Below, one piece after another: positions 9,921 through 20,719 of a DNA stretch of 64,000 bases. Position 1 is the first letter of the stretch, and each line of letters opens with the position of its first letter. The notes under the pieces are model-generated. The model worked only from the letters and a program-made list of their open reading frames with translations. It did no database searches and was not told where the DNA came from. The stretch lies in contig NC_058519.1 of the NCBI RefSeq assembly GCF_904849725.1, positions 110,224,881 to 110,288,880 on the forward strand, given 5' to 3'. A program made the translations under genes and the position numbers. The DNA comes from Hordeum vulgare subsp. vulgare (taxonomy: Eukaryota > Streptophyta > Magnoliopsida > Poales > Poaceae).

Positions 9921-11582
9921 CACGGCGGTGCGTGGCTTGGTAGTTGATCTATGCTATGAAAGTAGTCTCAAAAGGGGTAGTTATCCAAAGGGATATGAAA
10001 ACTTCCACCTTCATGTGCATTGAATAGTTAGAGAAGTTCGATTCATCTCAATTAGTTTTGAGTTGTGGTTATGGTAATATTGAAGCTATATTAGTAAGGT
10101 GTTGTGGATCTAGAAATACTTGTGTTGAAGTTCGTGATTTCCGTAGCATGCACGTATGGTGAACCGCTATGTGATGAAGTCTGAGCATGATTAGTCTATT
10201 GATTGTCATCCTTTGTGTGGTGGTCGGGATCGCGCGATGGTTCATACCTACCAACCCTTCCCCTAGGAGTATACGTTGAATGCTTTGTTTCAATTACTAC
10301 TAAAACTTTTGCAACAAGTATATGAGTTCTTCATGACTAATGTTGAGTCCATGGTTTAGATGCACTTTCACCTTCCACCATCACTATCTTCTTTAGTGTC
10401 GTGCAATTTTCGCCGGTGCACAAAACCACCATTCGCCTCCCTCAAAACAGCCACCATACCTACCTACTATGGCTTTTCAAAAGTCATTCCGAGATATATT
10501 GCCATGCAACTACCACCATGACATGGGCCACCACTTCTACATTTCCATTGCATGATCATAAGATAGCTAGCATGATGTTCCCATTGATGTATATGCCATG
10601 CTAGATCATTGTCACGGTACACTACCGAAGGCATTCCATATAGAGTCATCATTGTTCTAAGTTTTGAGTTGTAAGTGTGATGATCATCATTAATGGAGCA
10701 TTGCCCCATGTGAGGAAATAAAAGAGACCAAAGATGCTCACCAAAAAAAACAAAAAAAAGAGGCCAAAGAGCCCACCAAAAAAATGAGAGAAAAAGAGAG
10801 AAGGGACAATGCTACCACCTTTCCACACTTGTGCATATTAAGCACTATGATCTTCATGATCGAGAGTCTCTCGTTTTGTCACCACCATATAGCTAGTGGG
10901 AAATTTTCATTATATAACATGGCTTGTATATTCCAATGATAGGCTTCCTCAAATTTGCCTTAGGTCTTCGTGAGCAAGCAAGTTGGACGCACACCCACTA
11001 GTTTTCTTTAAGAGCTTTCACATACACTTAGCTCTAGTGCATCATTTGTATGGCAATCCCTACTCATTCATGTTGATATCTATTGATGAGCATCTCCATA
11101 GCTCACTGATATGCCTAGTCAATGTGACCATCTTCTCCTTGTTTGTCTTGCAACCTCCACCACACTCCACACCACATATAGTGCTAAAACCATGGCTCAC
11201 ACTCATGTATTGCGTGAGAGTTGAAAAGGTTTGAGAAAGTAAAGGTGTGAAAACAATTACTTGGCCAATACCGGGGTTGTGCATGATTTAAATTCATTGT
11301 GCAAGGATGATAGAGTATAGCCAGACTATATGATTTTGTAGGGATAACTTTCTTTTGGCCTTGTTATTTTGAAAGTTCATGATTACCTTACTAGTTTGCT
11401 TGAATTATTATTGTCTCCACGTCAATAGCAAACTATTGTTTTGAATCTAATGGATCTGAACATTCACGTCACATAAGAGGAGTTACAAAGGACATCTATG
11501 CTAGGTAGCATGAAAGCATCAAAAATTCATTCTTTATCACTTCCCTACTCGAGGACGAGCAGGAGTTAAGCTTGGGGATGCT

Positions 11583-13189
11583 TGATACATCTCAAACGTA
11601 TCTATAATTTTTGATGGTTTCACACTGTTGTCTTGTCATCTTTGGATGTTTTGTTTACCTTTTTAATCTTTTTTGGGACCAACTTATTAATTCAGTGCCA
11701 AGCGCCAGTTCTTGTTTTTTCTGTGTTTTTGACTCTTTTCAGATCTGATTTTGGAACGGAGTCCAAACGGAATAAAATCCCCGAAATAATTTTTTCCAGA
11801 ACGGAAGAAGATCGGGAGGCTTGAGGGCCAAGGCAGTGGGCTCACAAGGATCCCACAAGCCATGTTGCCGCGGCCAGGGGGACCAGCGGCAACCAGGCTT
11901 GTGGCCTCCCTGGCGCTCCCCGACCCTAGCTCTTTGGCCTATAAATTCCCTAAAAATCCAGACAAAATCAGGGCATCCACGAAAACACTTTGCCGCCGCC
12001 GCAAGCTTCCGTTTCTGCGAGGTCTCATCTCTAGACCCTTCCCGATGCCCTGCTAGAGGGGACTTTGGAGTTGGAGGGCTTCTACATCAACATCATCTCC
12101 TCTCCAATGACTCGTGAGTAGTCTACTTCAGACCTACGGGTCCGTAGTTAGTAGCTAGATGGCTTCTTCTCTCTTTTGGATCTTCAATACAAAGTTCTCC
12201 ATGATCTTCATGGAGATCTATCTGATGTAATCCTCTTTGGCGGTGTGTTTGTCGAGATCCGATGAATTGTGGATTTTTGATCAAATTATCTATGAATTAT
12301 ATTTGAGTCTTTGCTGATTTCTTATATGCATGATTTGATATCCTTGTAAGTCTCTCCGAGTCTTGGGTTTTGTTTGGCCAACTAGATCTATGATTCTTGC
12401 AATGGGAGAAGTGCTTGGTTTTGGGTTCATACCGTGTGTTGACCTTTCCTAGTGACAGAAGGGGCAGCAATGCACGCATCGTGTTGTTGCCATCAAGGGT
12501 AACAAGATGGGCCTTTATCGTAGATATGAGATTGTCTATCTACATATTGTCATCTTGCTTAAGGCGTTACTGTGTTCTTTTGGACTTAATACACTAGATG
12601 CATGTTGGATAGCGGTCGACGTGTGGAGTAATAGTAGTAGATGCAGAAAGTATCAGTCTACTTGTTTTGACCGTGATGCCTATAGATATAATCATTGCCT
12701 TAGATAACGTCACGACTTTGTGCGGTTCTATCAATTGCTCGACAGTAATTCGTTCACCCACCGTCTACTTGCTTTCATGAGAGAAGCCACTAGTGAACAC
12801 TACGGCCCCCGGGTCTATTCACAACTATCGTTTCCACTTTCACTTTTACTTTGCTTGTTTACTTTGTTGCTTTCAGTTCTCACTTTGCAAACAATCTATA
12901 AGGGATTGACAACCCCTTCATAGCGTTGGGTGCAAGCTCTTTGTGTTTGTGCAGGTACTTGTGACTTGACGAGATCTTCCACTGGTTCGATACCTTGGTT
13001 CTCAAAACTGAGGGAAATACTTACCGCCGCTGTGCTACATCACCCTTTCCTCTTCAAGGGAACACCAACGCAAGGCTCCAAGGCCGCGGGGAAATCCTTT
13101 GCATATTTGCCAAGGAAGTCTCCAAAGGCGTAGCCGTAGCTGCACGATTCCTGGCGCCGTACCAGGGAAGGTCTGTTTTCGCAGTAGCA
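11583..13189 (+). repeat. 3' LTR of element A
   Basis: A 1607-bp LTR matching 4908-6512 closely; starts TGATACATCTC (one change from the 5' LTR) and ends GCAGTAGCA, followed by TSD GTATG. Contains the U3 hairpin at 11854-11903. Confidence 0.92.
11854..11947 (+). promoter_or_regulatory. U3 hairpin and TATA box, element A 3' LTR
   Basis: CACAAGCC (11854-11861) pairs with GGCTTGTG (11896-11903). The inner stem GTTGCCGC/GCGGCAAC is kept, with one extra A bulged on the right arm. The TATA box CCTATAAATT starts at 11938, 35 bp downstream. Confidence 0.7.
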
Positions 13190-13194
13190 GTATG

Positions 13195-13854
13195 ATACTT
13201 GCCCGAGATTCGATCGTCGGTATCCCTATACCTTGTTCAATCTCGTTACCCGGCAAGTCTCTTTACTCGTTCCGTAACACATCATCTCGTGGCTAACCCC
13301 TTAGTCACACTGAGCTCAATATGATGATGGATTACCGAGTGGGCCCAGAGATACGTCTCCGTCACACACAGTGAAAAATCCCGGTCTCGATTCGTACAAC
13401 CCAACAGACACTTTCGGAGATACCCGTAGTGCACCTTTATAATCACCTAGTTACGTTGTGACGTTTAGTACACCCAAAGCACTCCTACAGTATCCGGGAG
13501 TCGCGCAATCTCACGGTCTAAGGAAATGATACTTGACATTAGAAAAACTTTAGCAGACGAACAACACGATCTAGTGCTATGCTTAGGATTGGGTCTTGTC
13601 CATCACATCATTCCCCAATGATGTGATCCCATTATCAATGACATCCAATGTCCATGATCAAGAAACCATGATCATCTATTGATCAACGAGCTAGCCAACT
13701 AGAGGCTCACTAGTGACACATTGTGATATGTATATTCACACATGTATTATGGTTTCTGGTTAATACAATTATAGCATGAATAATAGACAATTATCATGAA
13801 CTGGAAATATAATAATAGCAACTTTACTATTGCCTCTAGGGCATATTTCCAACA
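13195..13854 (-). repeat. BARE/Angela-like copia LTR, piece 2
   Basis: Continuation of the LTR at 4262-4907 after element A. It ends at 13854 with the reverse of the BARE-type start (TGTTGGAAATATGCCC on the minus strand). The flanking base 13855 onward is BARE gag in plus orientation, so this element had inserted into another BARE copy. The rest of this element, if any, is left of the window. Confidence 0.85.
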
Positions 13855-14530
13855 CCACCCGCCACGGCTGACCAAGGTGTTTTGAACGTTTGGCAAGCTC
13901 GTAAGGACGACTACTCACTAGTTCAATGTGCAGTTTTGTATGGCTTGGAACCGGGACTTCAACGATGTTTTGAACGTCATGAAGCATATGAGATGTTCCA
14001 GGAGTTGAATATTATCTTTGAGAAGAATGCCTGGATCGAGAGGTATGAGACCTTCGATAAATTCTATGCTTGCAAAATGGAGGAGAATTCGTCTGTCAGT
14101 GAATATGTGCTCAAAATGTCTGGGTACACAAACCTTCTAACTGAGCTGGGGATCGCTCTTCCGCAAGAAGCTATCACTGACGGAATTCTTCAATCACTGC
14201 CACCTAGCTACATGATCTTCGTGTTGAACTATAACATGCAAGGGATGAATAAGTCACTAGGCGAGTTATTTGCGATGTTGAAACTCGCTGAGTCCAAACT
14301 CCAGAAGGAACATCAAGTGTTGATGGTCAATAAGACCACTAGTTTCAAGAAGAATGGCAAAGGCAAGAAGTGTAACTCCAAGAAGAGTGGAAAAACTATT
14401 GCCCCTCCGACGAAGAAACCCAAGGCTGGGCCTAAACCTGAAACTGAGTGCTACTATTGACAGGGGACTGGTCACTGGAAGCACAACTGCCCCAAGTATC
14501 TGGCCGATACGAAGGCGGACAACGCCAAAC
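13855..14530 (+). pseudogene. BARE/Angela-like gag fragment, plus strand
   Basis: An open frame from 13855 to 14460 and on to 14530 encodes the central and C-terminal part of a Ty1-copia Gag (VQCAVLYGLEPGLQR, KFYACKMEENSSVSEYVLKM), then a Lys-rich tail and the zinc knuckle. In the knuckle the second Cys codon has become TGA (14458-14460), leaving the later GHWKHNC in frame. The left end is cut by a minus-strand BARE-like LTR, the right end by the minus-strand BARE-like element starting at 14531. It is therefore the oldest copia layer visible in this part. Confidence 0.85.
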
Positions 14531-16379
14531 TGATGGGGAACGTTGCATGGGAAACAAAAAATTTCTTACGCGCACGAAGACCTATCATGGTGATGTCCAT
14601 CTACGAGAGGGGATTTGGATCTACGTACCCTTGTAGATCGCACAGCAGGAAGCGTTAAGAAATGTAGTTGATGTAGTGGAATGTCCTCACGTCCCTCGAT
14701 CTGCCCCACGAACCGTACTACGAACCGTCCCGCGATCCGTCCCACGATCCGTTCCGATCTAGTGCCGAACGGATGGCACCTCCGCGTTCAGCACATGTAC
14801 AACTCGGCGATGATCTCGGCCTTCTTGATCCAGCAAGCAAGATGGAGAAGTAGATTAGTTCTCTGGCAGCGTGACGACGCTCCAGTGGTGGTGGTGATCT
14901 ATTCCTGTAGGGCTCCGCCCGAGCTCCGCAGAAATCCGATCTAGAGGTGAAACTATGTGGTTTAGGGTTGAGTTGCACGTGGAAAAAGTTGTCCCAAATC
15001 AGCCCTAAATCACCACAATATATAGGAGGGAGGGGGAGGAGGCTTGCCTTGAGGGCCAAGCCCTCAAGGGTGCGCCGGCCAGGAGGAGAGGAGGAAACTA
15101 ATCCAAATAGGATTGGAAAGTGGAGTCCTTCTCTTCCTTCCCACCTCCCCTTTTTTCTCTTTGGTTTTTCTTCTCTTGGCGCAAAGGCCGTCTTGGGCTG
15201 TCCCACCAGCCCTTAGGGCTGGTGCACCACCCTCAAGCCATTGGGCTTCCTCCAGGTGGGAGCCACTCTCAAGCCATTGGGCTTCCTCCGGGAGGGTTGC
15301 CCCCCTCCCGGTGAACTTCCGGAATCCATTCGTCACTCCCGGTACAATGTCGGTAATGCCCGAAAACTTTCCGGTAACCAAATGAAACCATCCTATATAT
15401 CAATCTACGTTTTCGGACCATTCCGGAAACCCTCGTGACGTCCGTGATCTCAGGCAGGACTCCGAACAACATTCGGTAACCACACATATAACTCAACTAT
15501 AGTAAAACATCGTCGAACCTTAAGTGTGCAGACCATGCGGGTTCGAGAACTATGTAGACATGCCCCGAGGCACTCCTCGGTCAATATCCAATAGCGGGAC
15601 CTGGATGCCCATATTGGATCCTACATATTATCCGAAGATCTTATCGGTTGAACCTCAGTGTCAAGGATTCATATAATCATGTATGTCATTCCCTTTGTCC
15701 TTCGGTATGTTACTTGCCCGAGATTTGAAAGTCGGTATCCGCATACCTATTTCAATCTCGTTACCGACAAGTCTCTTTACTCGTTCTGTAATACAAGATC
15801 TCGTGACTTACACTTAGTCACATTGCTTGCAAGGCTTGTGTGTGATGTTGTATTACCGAATGGGCCCAAAGATACCTCTCCGTCACACGGTGTGACAAAT
15901 CCCAGTCTTGATCCATACTTACTCAACGGACACCTTCGAAGATACCTGTAGAGCACATTTATAGTCACCTAGTTATGTTGTGACGTTTGATACACACAAG
16001 GTACTCCTCCGATGCCAGTGAGTTATATGATCTCATGGTCATAGGAATAAATACTTGACACGCAGAAAACAATAGCAATAAAATGACACGATCAATATGC
16101 TACGTTCATAGTTTGGGTCTAGTCCATCACATGATTCTCCTAATGATGTGATCCAGTTATCAAGTGACAACACTTGCACATAGCTAGAAAACCTTGACTA
16201 TCCTTGATCAACTGGCTAGCCAACTAGAGGCTTGCTAGGGACATTGTTTTGTCTATGTATCAACACATCTATCTATGTTTTCATTCAATACAATTATAGC
16301 ATGGATAATAAACGATTATCTTTAAACAGGAAATATAATAATAACTATTTATCATTGCCTCTAGGGCATATTTCCAATA
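14531..16379 (-). repeat. 3' LTR of the BARE-like element
   Basis: A 1849-bp LTR in minus orientation. On the minus strand it starts TATTGGAAATATGCCC (TG changed to TA at the terminus) and ends ...GTTCCCCATCA. It contains the TATA box near 15018-15026 and a perfect GC-rich hairpin before it. Confidence 0.88.
15018..15069 (-). promoter_or_regulatory. Hairpin and TATA box of the BARE-like LTR
   Basis: CCTTGAGGGC (15047-15056) and GCCCTCAAGG (15060-15069) form a perfect 10-bp stem with a 3-nt loop. On the minus strand a TATA box (CCTATATATT, reverse of 15018-15026) follows 21 bp downstream. The second BARE-like LTR (4262-4907) has a different but also paired stem at this place. Confidence 0.65.
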
Positions 16380-16446
16380 GTCTCCCACTTGCACTAGAGT
16401 CAATAATCTAGTCCTCACATCGGCATGTGATTTACATTGTAAAAAA

Positions 16447-19099
16447 TCAAACAGCCATACAATTCTGGTGTGGATCATGCTTTGCCCGTGGAAGAGGTTT
16501 AGTCAGCGGGTCTGCTACATTCAGATCCATGTGCACCTTGCAAATATTCACGTCCACTCCTTCGACGTAGTCGCAGATGAGGTTGAAGCGTCGTTTGATG
16601 TGTCTGATCTTCTTGTGAAACCTTGGTTCCTCTGCTAAGGCAATGGCACAAGTGTTGTCACACAACAGAGTTAATGGATCTAGTGTGCTCGGCACAACTC
16701 CAAGATCTGTCATGAACTGCTTCATCCACACACACCCTCCTTTGCTGCCTCTGAGGCAGCCATGTACTCCACTTCACATGTAGAATCTGCTACGATGCTC
16801 TGCTTGGAACTGCACCAGCTTACTGCACCCCCATTAAGAATAAATATGTATCCGGTTTGCGACTTAGAGTCATCCGTATCAATGTCAAAACTTGCGTCGA
16901 CGTAACCTTTTATGACGAGCTCTTTGTCACCTCCATAAACGAGAAACATTTCCTTAGTCCGTTTCAGGTACTTTAGAATATTCTTGACCGCTGTCCAGTG
17001 ATCCACTCCTGGATTACTCTGAAACCTGCCTGCCATACTTATGTACAAGCTGACGTCTGGTCTAGTGCACAACAATGCATACATGATAGAACCTACGGCT
17101 GAAGCGTAGGGGACGAAACTCATTTGTTCTCTATCTTCCGTAGTCGTTGGGCACTGAGTCTTACTCAATTTTATACCTTGTAATACTAGCAAGAACCCTT
17201 TCTTGGACTGATCCATTTTGAACTTCTTCAAAACTTTATCAAGGTATGTGCTTTGTGAAAGTCCTATCAGGCGTCTCGATCTATCCCTATAGATCTTAAT
17301 GCCTATAATGTAAGCAGCTTCTCCTAGGTTCTTCATAGAGAAACTTTTATTCAAGTAATCCTTTATGCTCTCCACAAGCTCCACGCTGTTTCCAATCAGC
17401 AATATGTCATCCACATATAATATTAGAAACGCGATAGAGCTCCCACTCACTTTCTTGTAAATACAAGATTCTCCAACCACTTGTATAAACCCGAATGCTT
17501 TGATCACCTCATCAAAGCACTTATTCCAACTCCGAGATGCTTGCACCAGTCCATAAATGGATCGTTGGAGCGTGCATACTTTGTTAGCATTCTTCGAATC
17601 GACAAAACCTTCGGGTTGCATCATATAGAACTCTTCCTTAAGAAAACCGTTAAGGAACGCCGTTTTGACATCCATCTGCCAGATTTCATAATCGTAAAAG
17701 GCAGCTATTGCTAACATGATTCGGACGGACTTAAGCATCGCTACCGGTGAGAACGTCTCATCGTAGTCAACTCCTTGAACATGTGAAAAATCCATTGCCA
17801 CAAGTCGAGCTTTATAAAACGTCACATTACCATCTGCGTCCGTCTTCTTCTTAAAGATCCATTTGTTCTGAATAGCCATGTGGCCTTCAGGTAGTACTTC
17901 CAAAGTCCACACTTTGTTCTCGAACATGGATCCTATCTCGTACTTCATGGCCTCCAGCCATTTGTTGGAATCCAGGCCCACCATTGCTTCTTCATAATTC
18001 ACAGGTTCATTGTTGTCCAACAACATAACTGATAAGACGGGATTACCGTACCACTCAGGAGCAGTACGTGATCTTGTCGACCTGCGAGGTCCGATAGGAA
18101 CTTGATCCGAAGTTTCATGATCATCATCATCAACTTCCTCCTCAACCGGCGTCGCAATGACAGGGGTTTCCCCTTGCCCTGCGCCACCATCTAGAGGGAT
18201 TAGAGGTTCGACAACCTCATCAAGTTATATCTTCCTCCCGCTCAATTCTTTCGAGAGAAACTCCTTCTCCAGAAAAGCTCCGTTTTTAGCAATAAACACT
18301 TTGCCCTCAGATTTGACATAGAAGGTATACCCAACACTCTCTTTTGGGTAACCTATGAAGACGCACTTTTCTGCTTTGGGTTCCAGCTTTTCAGGCTGAA
18401 GCTTTTTGACATAAGCATCACATCCCCAAACTTTAAGAAACGACAATTTTTGTCTTTTGCCATACCACAATTCGTATGGTGTCGTCTCAACGGATTTTAA
18501 TGGTGCCCTATTTAAAGTGAATGCAGTTGTCTCTAATGCATAACCCCAAAATGATAACGGAAATCGGTAAGAGACATCATAGATCTCACCATCTCTAATA
18601 AAGTACGATTACGACGTTCGAACACACCATTACGCTGTGGTGTTCCAGGCAGTGTCAAGTGTGAAACAACTCCACATTGTATTAAGTGAGCACCAAACTC
18701 GAAACTCAGATATTCACCCCCACGATCAGACCGTAGGAACTTGATCTTCTTGTTATGATGATTTTCAACTTCACTCTGAAATTGCTTGAACTTCTCAAAC
18801 GTTTCAGACTTGTGCTTCATCAAGTAGACATAACCATATCTGCTCAAATCGTTAGTGAAGGTGAGAAAATAATGATATCTGCCAAGCGCCTCCACACTCA
18901 TTGGACCGCATACATTGGTATGTATGATTTCCAACAAGTCACTTGCACGCTCCATTGTTCCAGAGAACGGAGTCTTAGTCATCTTGCCCATGAGGCATGG
19001 TTCGCACGTGTCAAGTGAATCAAAGTCAAGTGACTCCAAAAGTCCATCGGAATGGAGTTTCTTCATGCGCTTTACACCAATATGACCTAAGCGGTAGTG
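16447..19099 (-). pseudogene. BARE-like pol: integrase, reverse transcriptase, RNase H (broken)
   Basis: Minus-strand Ty1-copia pol. From 19099: the end of the zinc-binding region (LGHIGVKRMKK, CEPCLMGK), the integrase core with SDRGGEY and RNRTLLE but with Asn in place of the first catalytic Asp (IIHTNVCGP), a frameshift near 18560, the linker, a nonsense TAA near 18225, then RT with WQMDVKTAFLNG and the catalytic LYVDDI, and RNase H. A short insertion near 16735 shifts the frame in RNase H, which continues (LLCDNTCAIALAE, ADPLTKPLP) to a stop at 16447. The upstream part lies at 27328-28643, beyond element B. Non-functional as it stands. Confidence 0.88.
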
Positions 19100-20719
19100 T
19101 GATTGTTTTGCTGTGTATCCCTTGCAACGGCGCCAGAAGTAGTTGTGTTGACGGCACCAGTAATCCTTCAGCTACGGCTATGCCTTGAGGGACTTCCTAG
19201 GCAAGTATGCAAAGGATTTACCCCGTGGCCTTGGAGCCTTCTGTTGCTGTTCCCTCGAAGCGGAAAGGGTGATGTAGCACAGCGATGGTCAGTATTTCCC
19301 TCAGTTTGAGAACCAAGGTATCAATCCGGCGGAAGAGTATCACAAGATCCTGCACAAACACAAAAGCTTGCACCCAACGCTATGAAGGGGTTGTCAATCC
19401 CTTATAGATTGTTTGCCAAGTGAGAACTGAAAGCAACAAAGTAACAAAGCAGAGTAAAAGCTGAGATGTAAACAATGGATGTGAATAGACCCGGGGGCCG
19501 TAGTGTTTACTAGTGGCTTATCTCATGAAAGCAAGTAGACGGTGGGTGAACAAATTACTGTCGAGCAATTGATAGAACTGTGCAGAGTCGTGACGATATC
19601 TATGCAATGATTATTTCTATAGGCATCACGTCTGAAACAAGTAGACCGATACTTTCTGCATCTACTACTATTATTCCACACGTCGACCGCTATCCAGCAT
19701 GCATGTAGTGTATTAAGTCCATAAGAACAGAGTAACGCCTTAAGCAAGATGACATGATGTAGAGGGATAATCTCAAACCAATGATAAAAACCCCATCTTT
19801 TTACCCTTGATGGCAACTGCTTGATGTGTGCCTTGCTGCCCCTACTGTCACTGGGAAAGGTCACCACATGGCAGAACCCAAAACCAAGCACTTCTCCCAT
19901 TGCAAGAATCATAGATCTAGTTGGCCAAACAAAACCCAAGACTCGGAGAGACTTACAAGGATATCAAATCATGCATATAATAAATCAGCAAAGACTCAAA
20001 TATATATCATAGATAATCTGATCACAAATCCACAATTCATCGGATCTCGACAAACACACCGCCAAAGAAGATTACATCAGATAGATCTCCATGAAGATCA
20101 TGGAGAACTTTGTATTGAAGATCCAAGAGAGAGAAGAAGCCATCTAGCTGCTAACTACAGACCCGTAGGTCTGAAGTGAACTACTCACGAGTCATTGGAG
20201 GGGCGATGATGATGATGATGAAGCCCTCCAACTTCAAAGTCCCCTCCGGCAGGGTGCTGGGAAGGGTCTCCAGATGAGATCTCGCGGAAACGGAAGCTTG
20301 CGGTGGCGGAAAAGTATTTTCGAGGCTCCCCTGATTTTTTGCGGAATATTTGGGAATTTATAGGTCAAAGACCTAGGTCAGGGGGGGCCAAGGAGGCCAC
20401 AAGCCTGCCCACCTCCGCCTCCCCCTGGTGGCGGAGTGGGGGCTTGTGGGCTCCCTGGAGCCCACCTGGCTTGGCCCAAAAGCCCCGTGGACTTCTTCCG
20501 TTCGGGAAAAAGTCATTTCGGGGTTTTTCTTCCGTTTGGACTCCGTTCCAAAATCAGATCTGAAACGAGTCAAAAACACGGAAAAAACAGGAACTGCCAC
20601 TTGGCACTAAATTAATAAGTTAGTCCCAACAAAGATATAAAAGGTACATAAAACAACCAAAGAAGACAAGATAACAGCGTCAAACCATCAAAAATTATAG
20701 ATACGCTTGAGACGTATCA
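19100..20719 (-). repeat. 3' LTR of element B
   Basis: A 1620-bp LTR. On the minus strand it runs TGATACGTC... to ...AACAATCA. Its U5 end contains two PBS-like tracts (19124-19140 and 19149-19162). Hairpin and intact TATA box at 20352-20448; a (GAT)n run at about 20205-20222. Confidence 0.9.
20352..20448 (-). promoter_or_regulatory. U3 hairpin and TATA box, element B 3' LTR
   Basis: CACAAGCC (20398-20405) pairs with GGCTTGTG (20441-20448). The inner arms CCCACCTCCGCC and GGCGGAGTGGG pair with one bulge; the sequence differs entirely from A's inner stem. TATA box CCTATAAATT on the minus strand, 34 bp away. Confidence 0.7.

Larger units (their letters stand above)
8903..11582 (+). other. 3' non-coding region of element A, ending in the polypurine tract
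   Basis: About 2.7 kb with no supportable gene, conserved in B, E, F and partly C. It contains the post-stop hairpin (8948-8965), two copies of AAGCTTGGGGATGC (9553-9566 and 9607-9620) that are identical to the polypurine tract next to the 3' LTR (11568-11581), three imperfect copies of a CTTCACTTATATCTTTT repeat (about 9818-9920), and a purine-rich stretch around 10740-10805. Short ORFs here are not conserved as proteins. Confidence 0.75.
4908..13189 (+). mobile_element. Element A: complete Sabrina-like non-autonomous LTR retrotransposon
   Basis: An 8282-bp element with two LTRs (4908-6512 and 11583-13189), perfect 5-bp TSD GTATG (4903-4907 and 13190-13194), a tRNA-Asp primer binding site, one gag-protease reading frame broken by a single nonsense codon, 2.7 kb of 3' non-coding sequence and a polypurine tract. 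There is no reverse transcriptase, RNase H or integrase, so it is a non-autonomous gag-PR element of the Athila lineage. Inserted in a BARE-like LTR. Confidence 0.92.

Noticed and set aside
14681..15440. Several 60-160-codon ORFs in the BARE-like LTR
   Set aside because: GC-rich LTR sequence, no domain; known to be non-coding in this family.
19826..20179. Recurrent 60-117-codon ORFs with HFSHCKNHRSSWPN in LTRs (also 3355-3714, 26427-26780, 12297-12479)
   Set aside because: Antisense translations of the same LTR segment; they recur because the LTR recurs.
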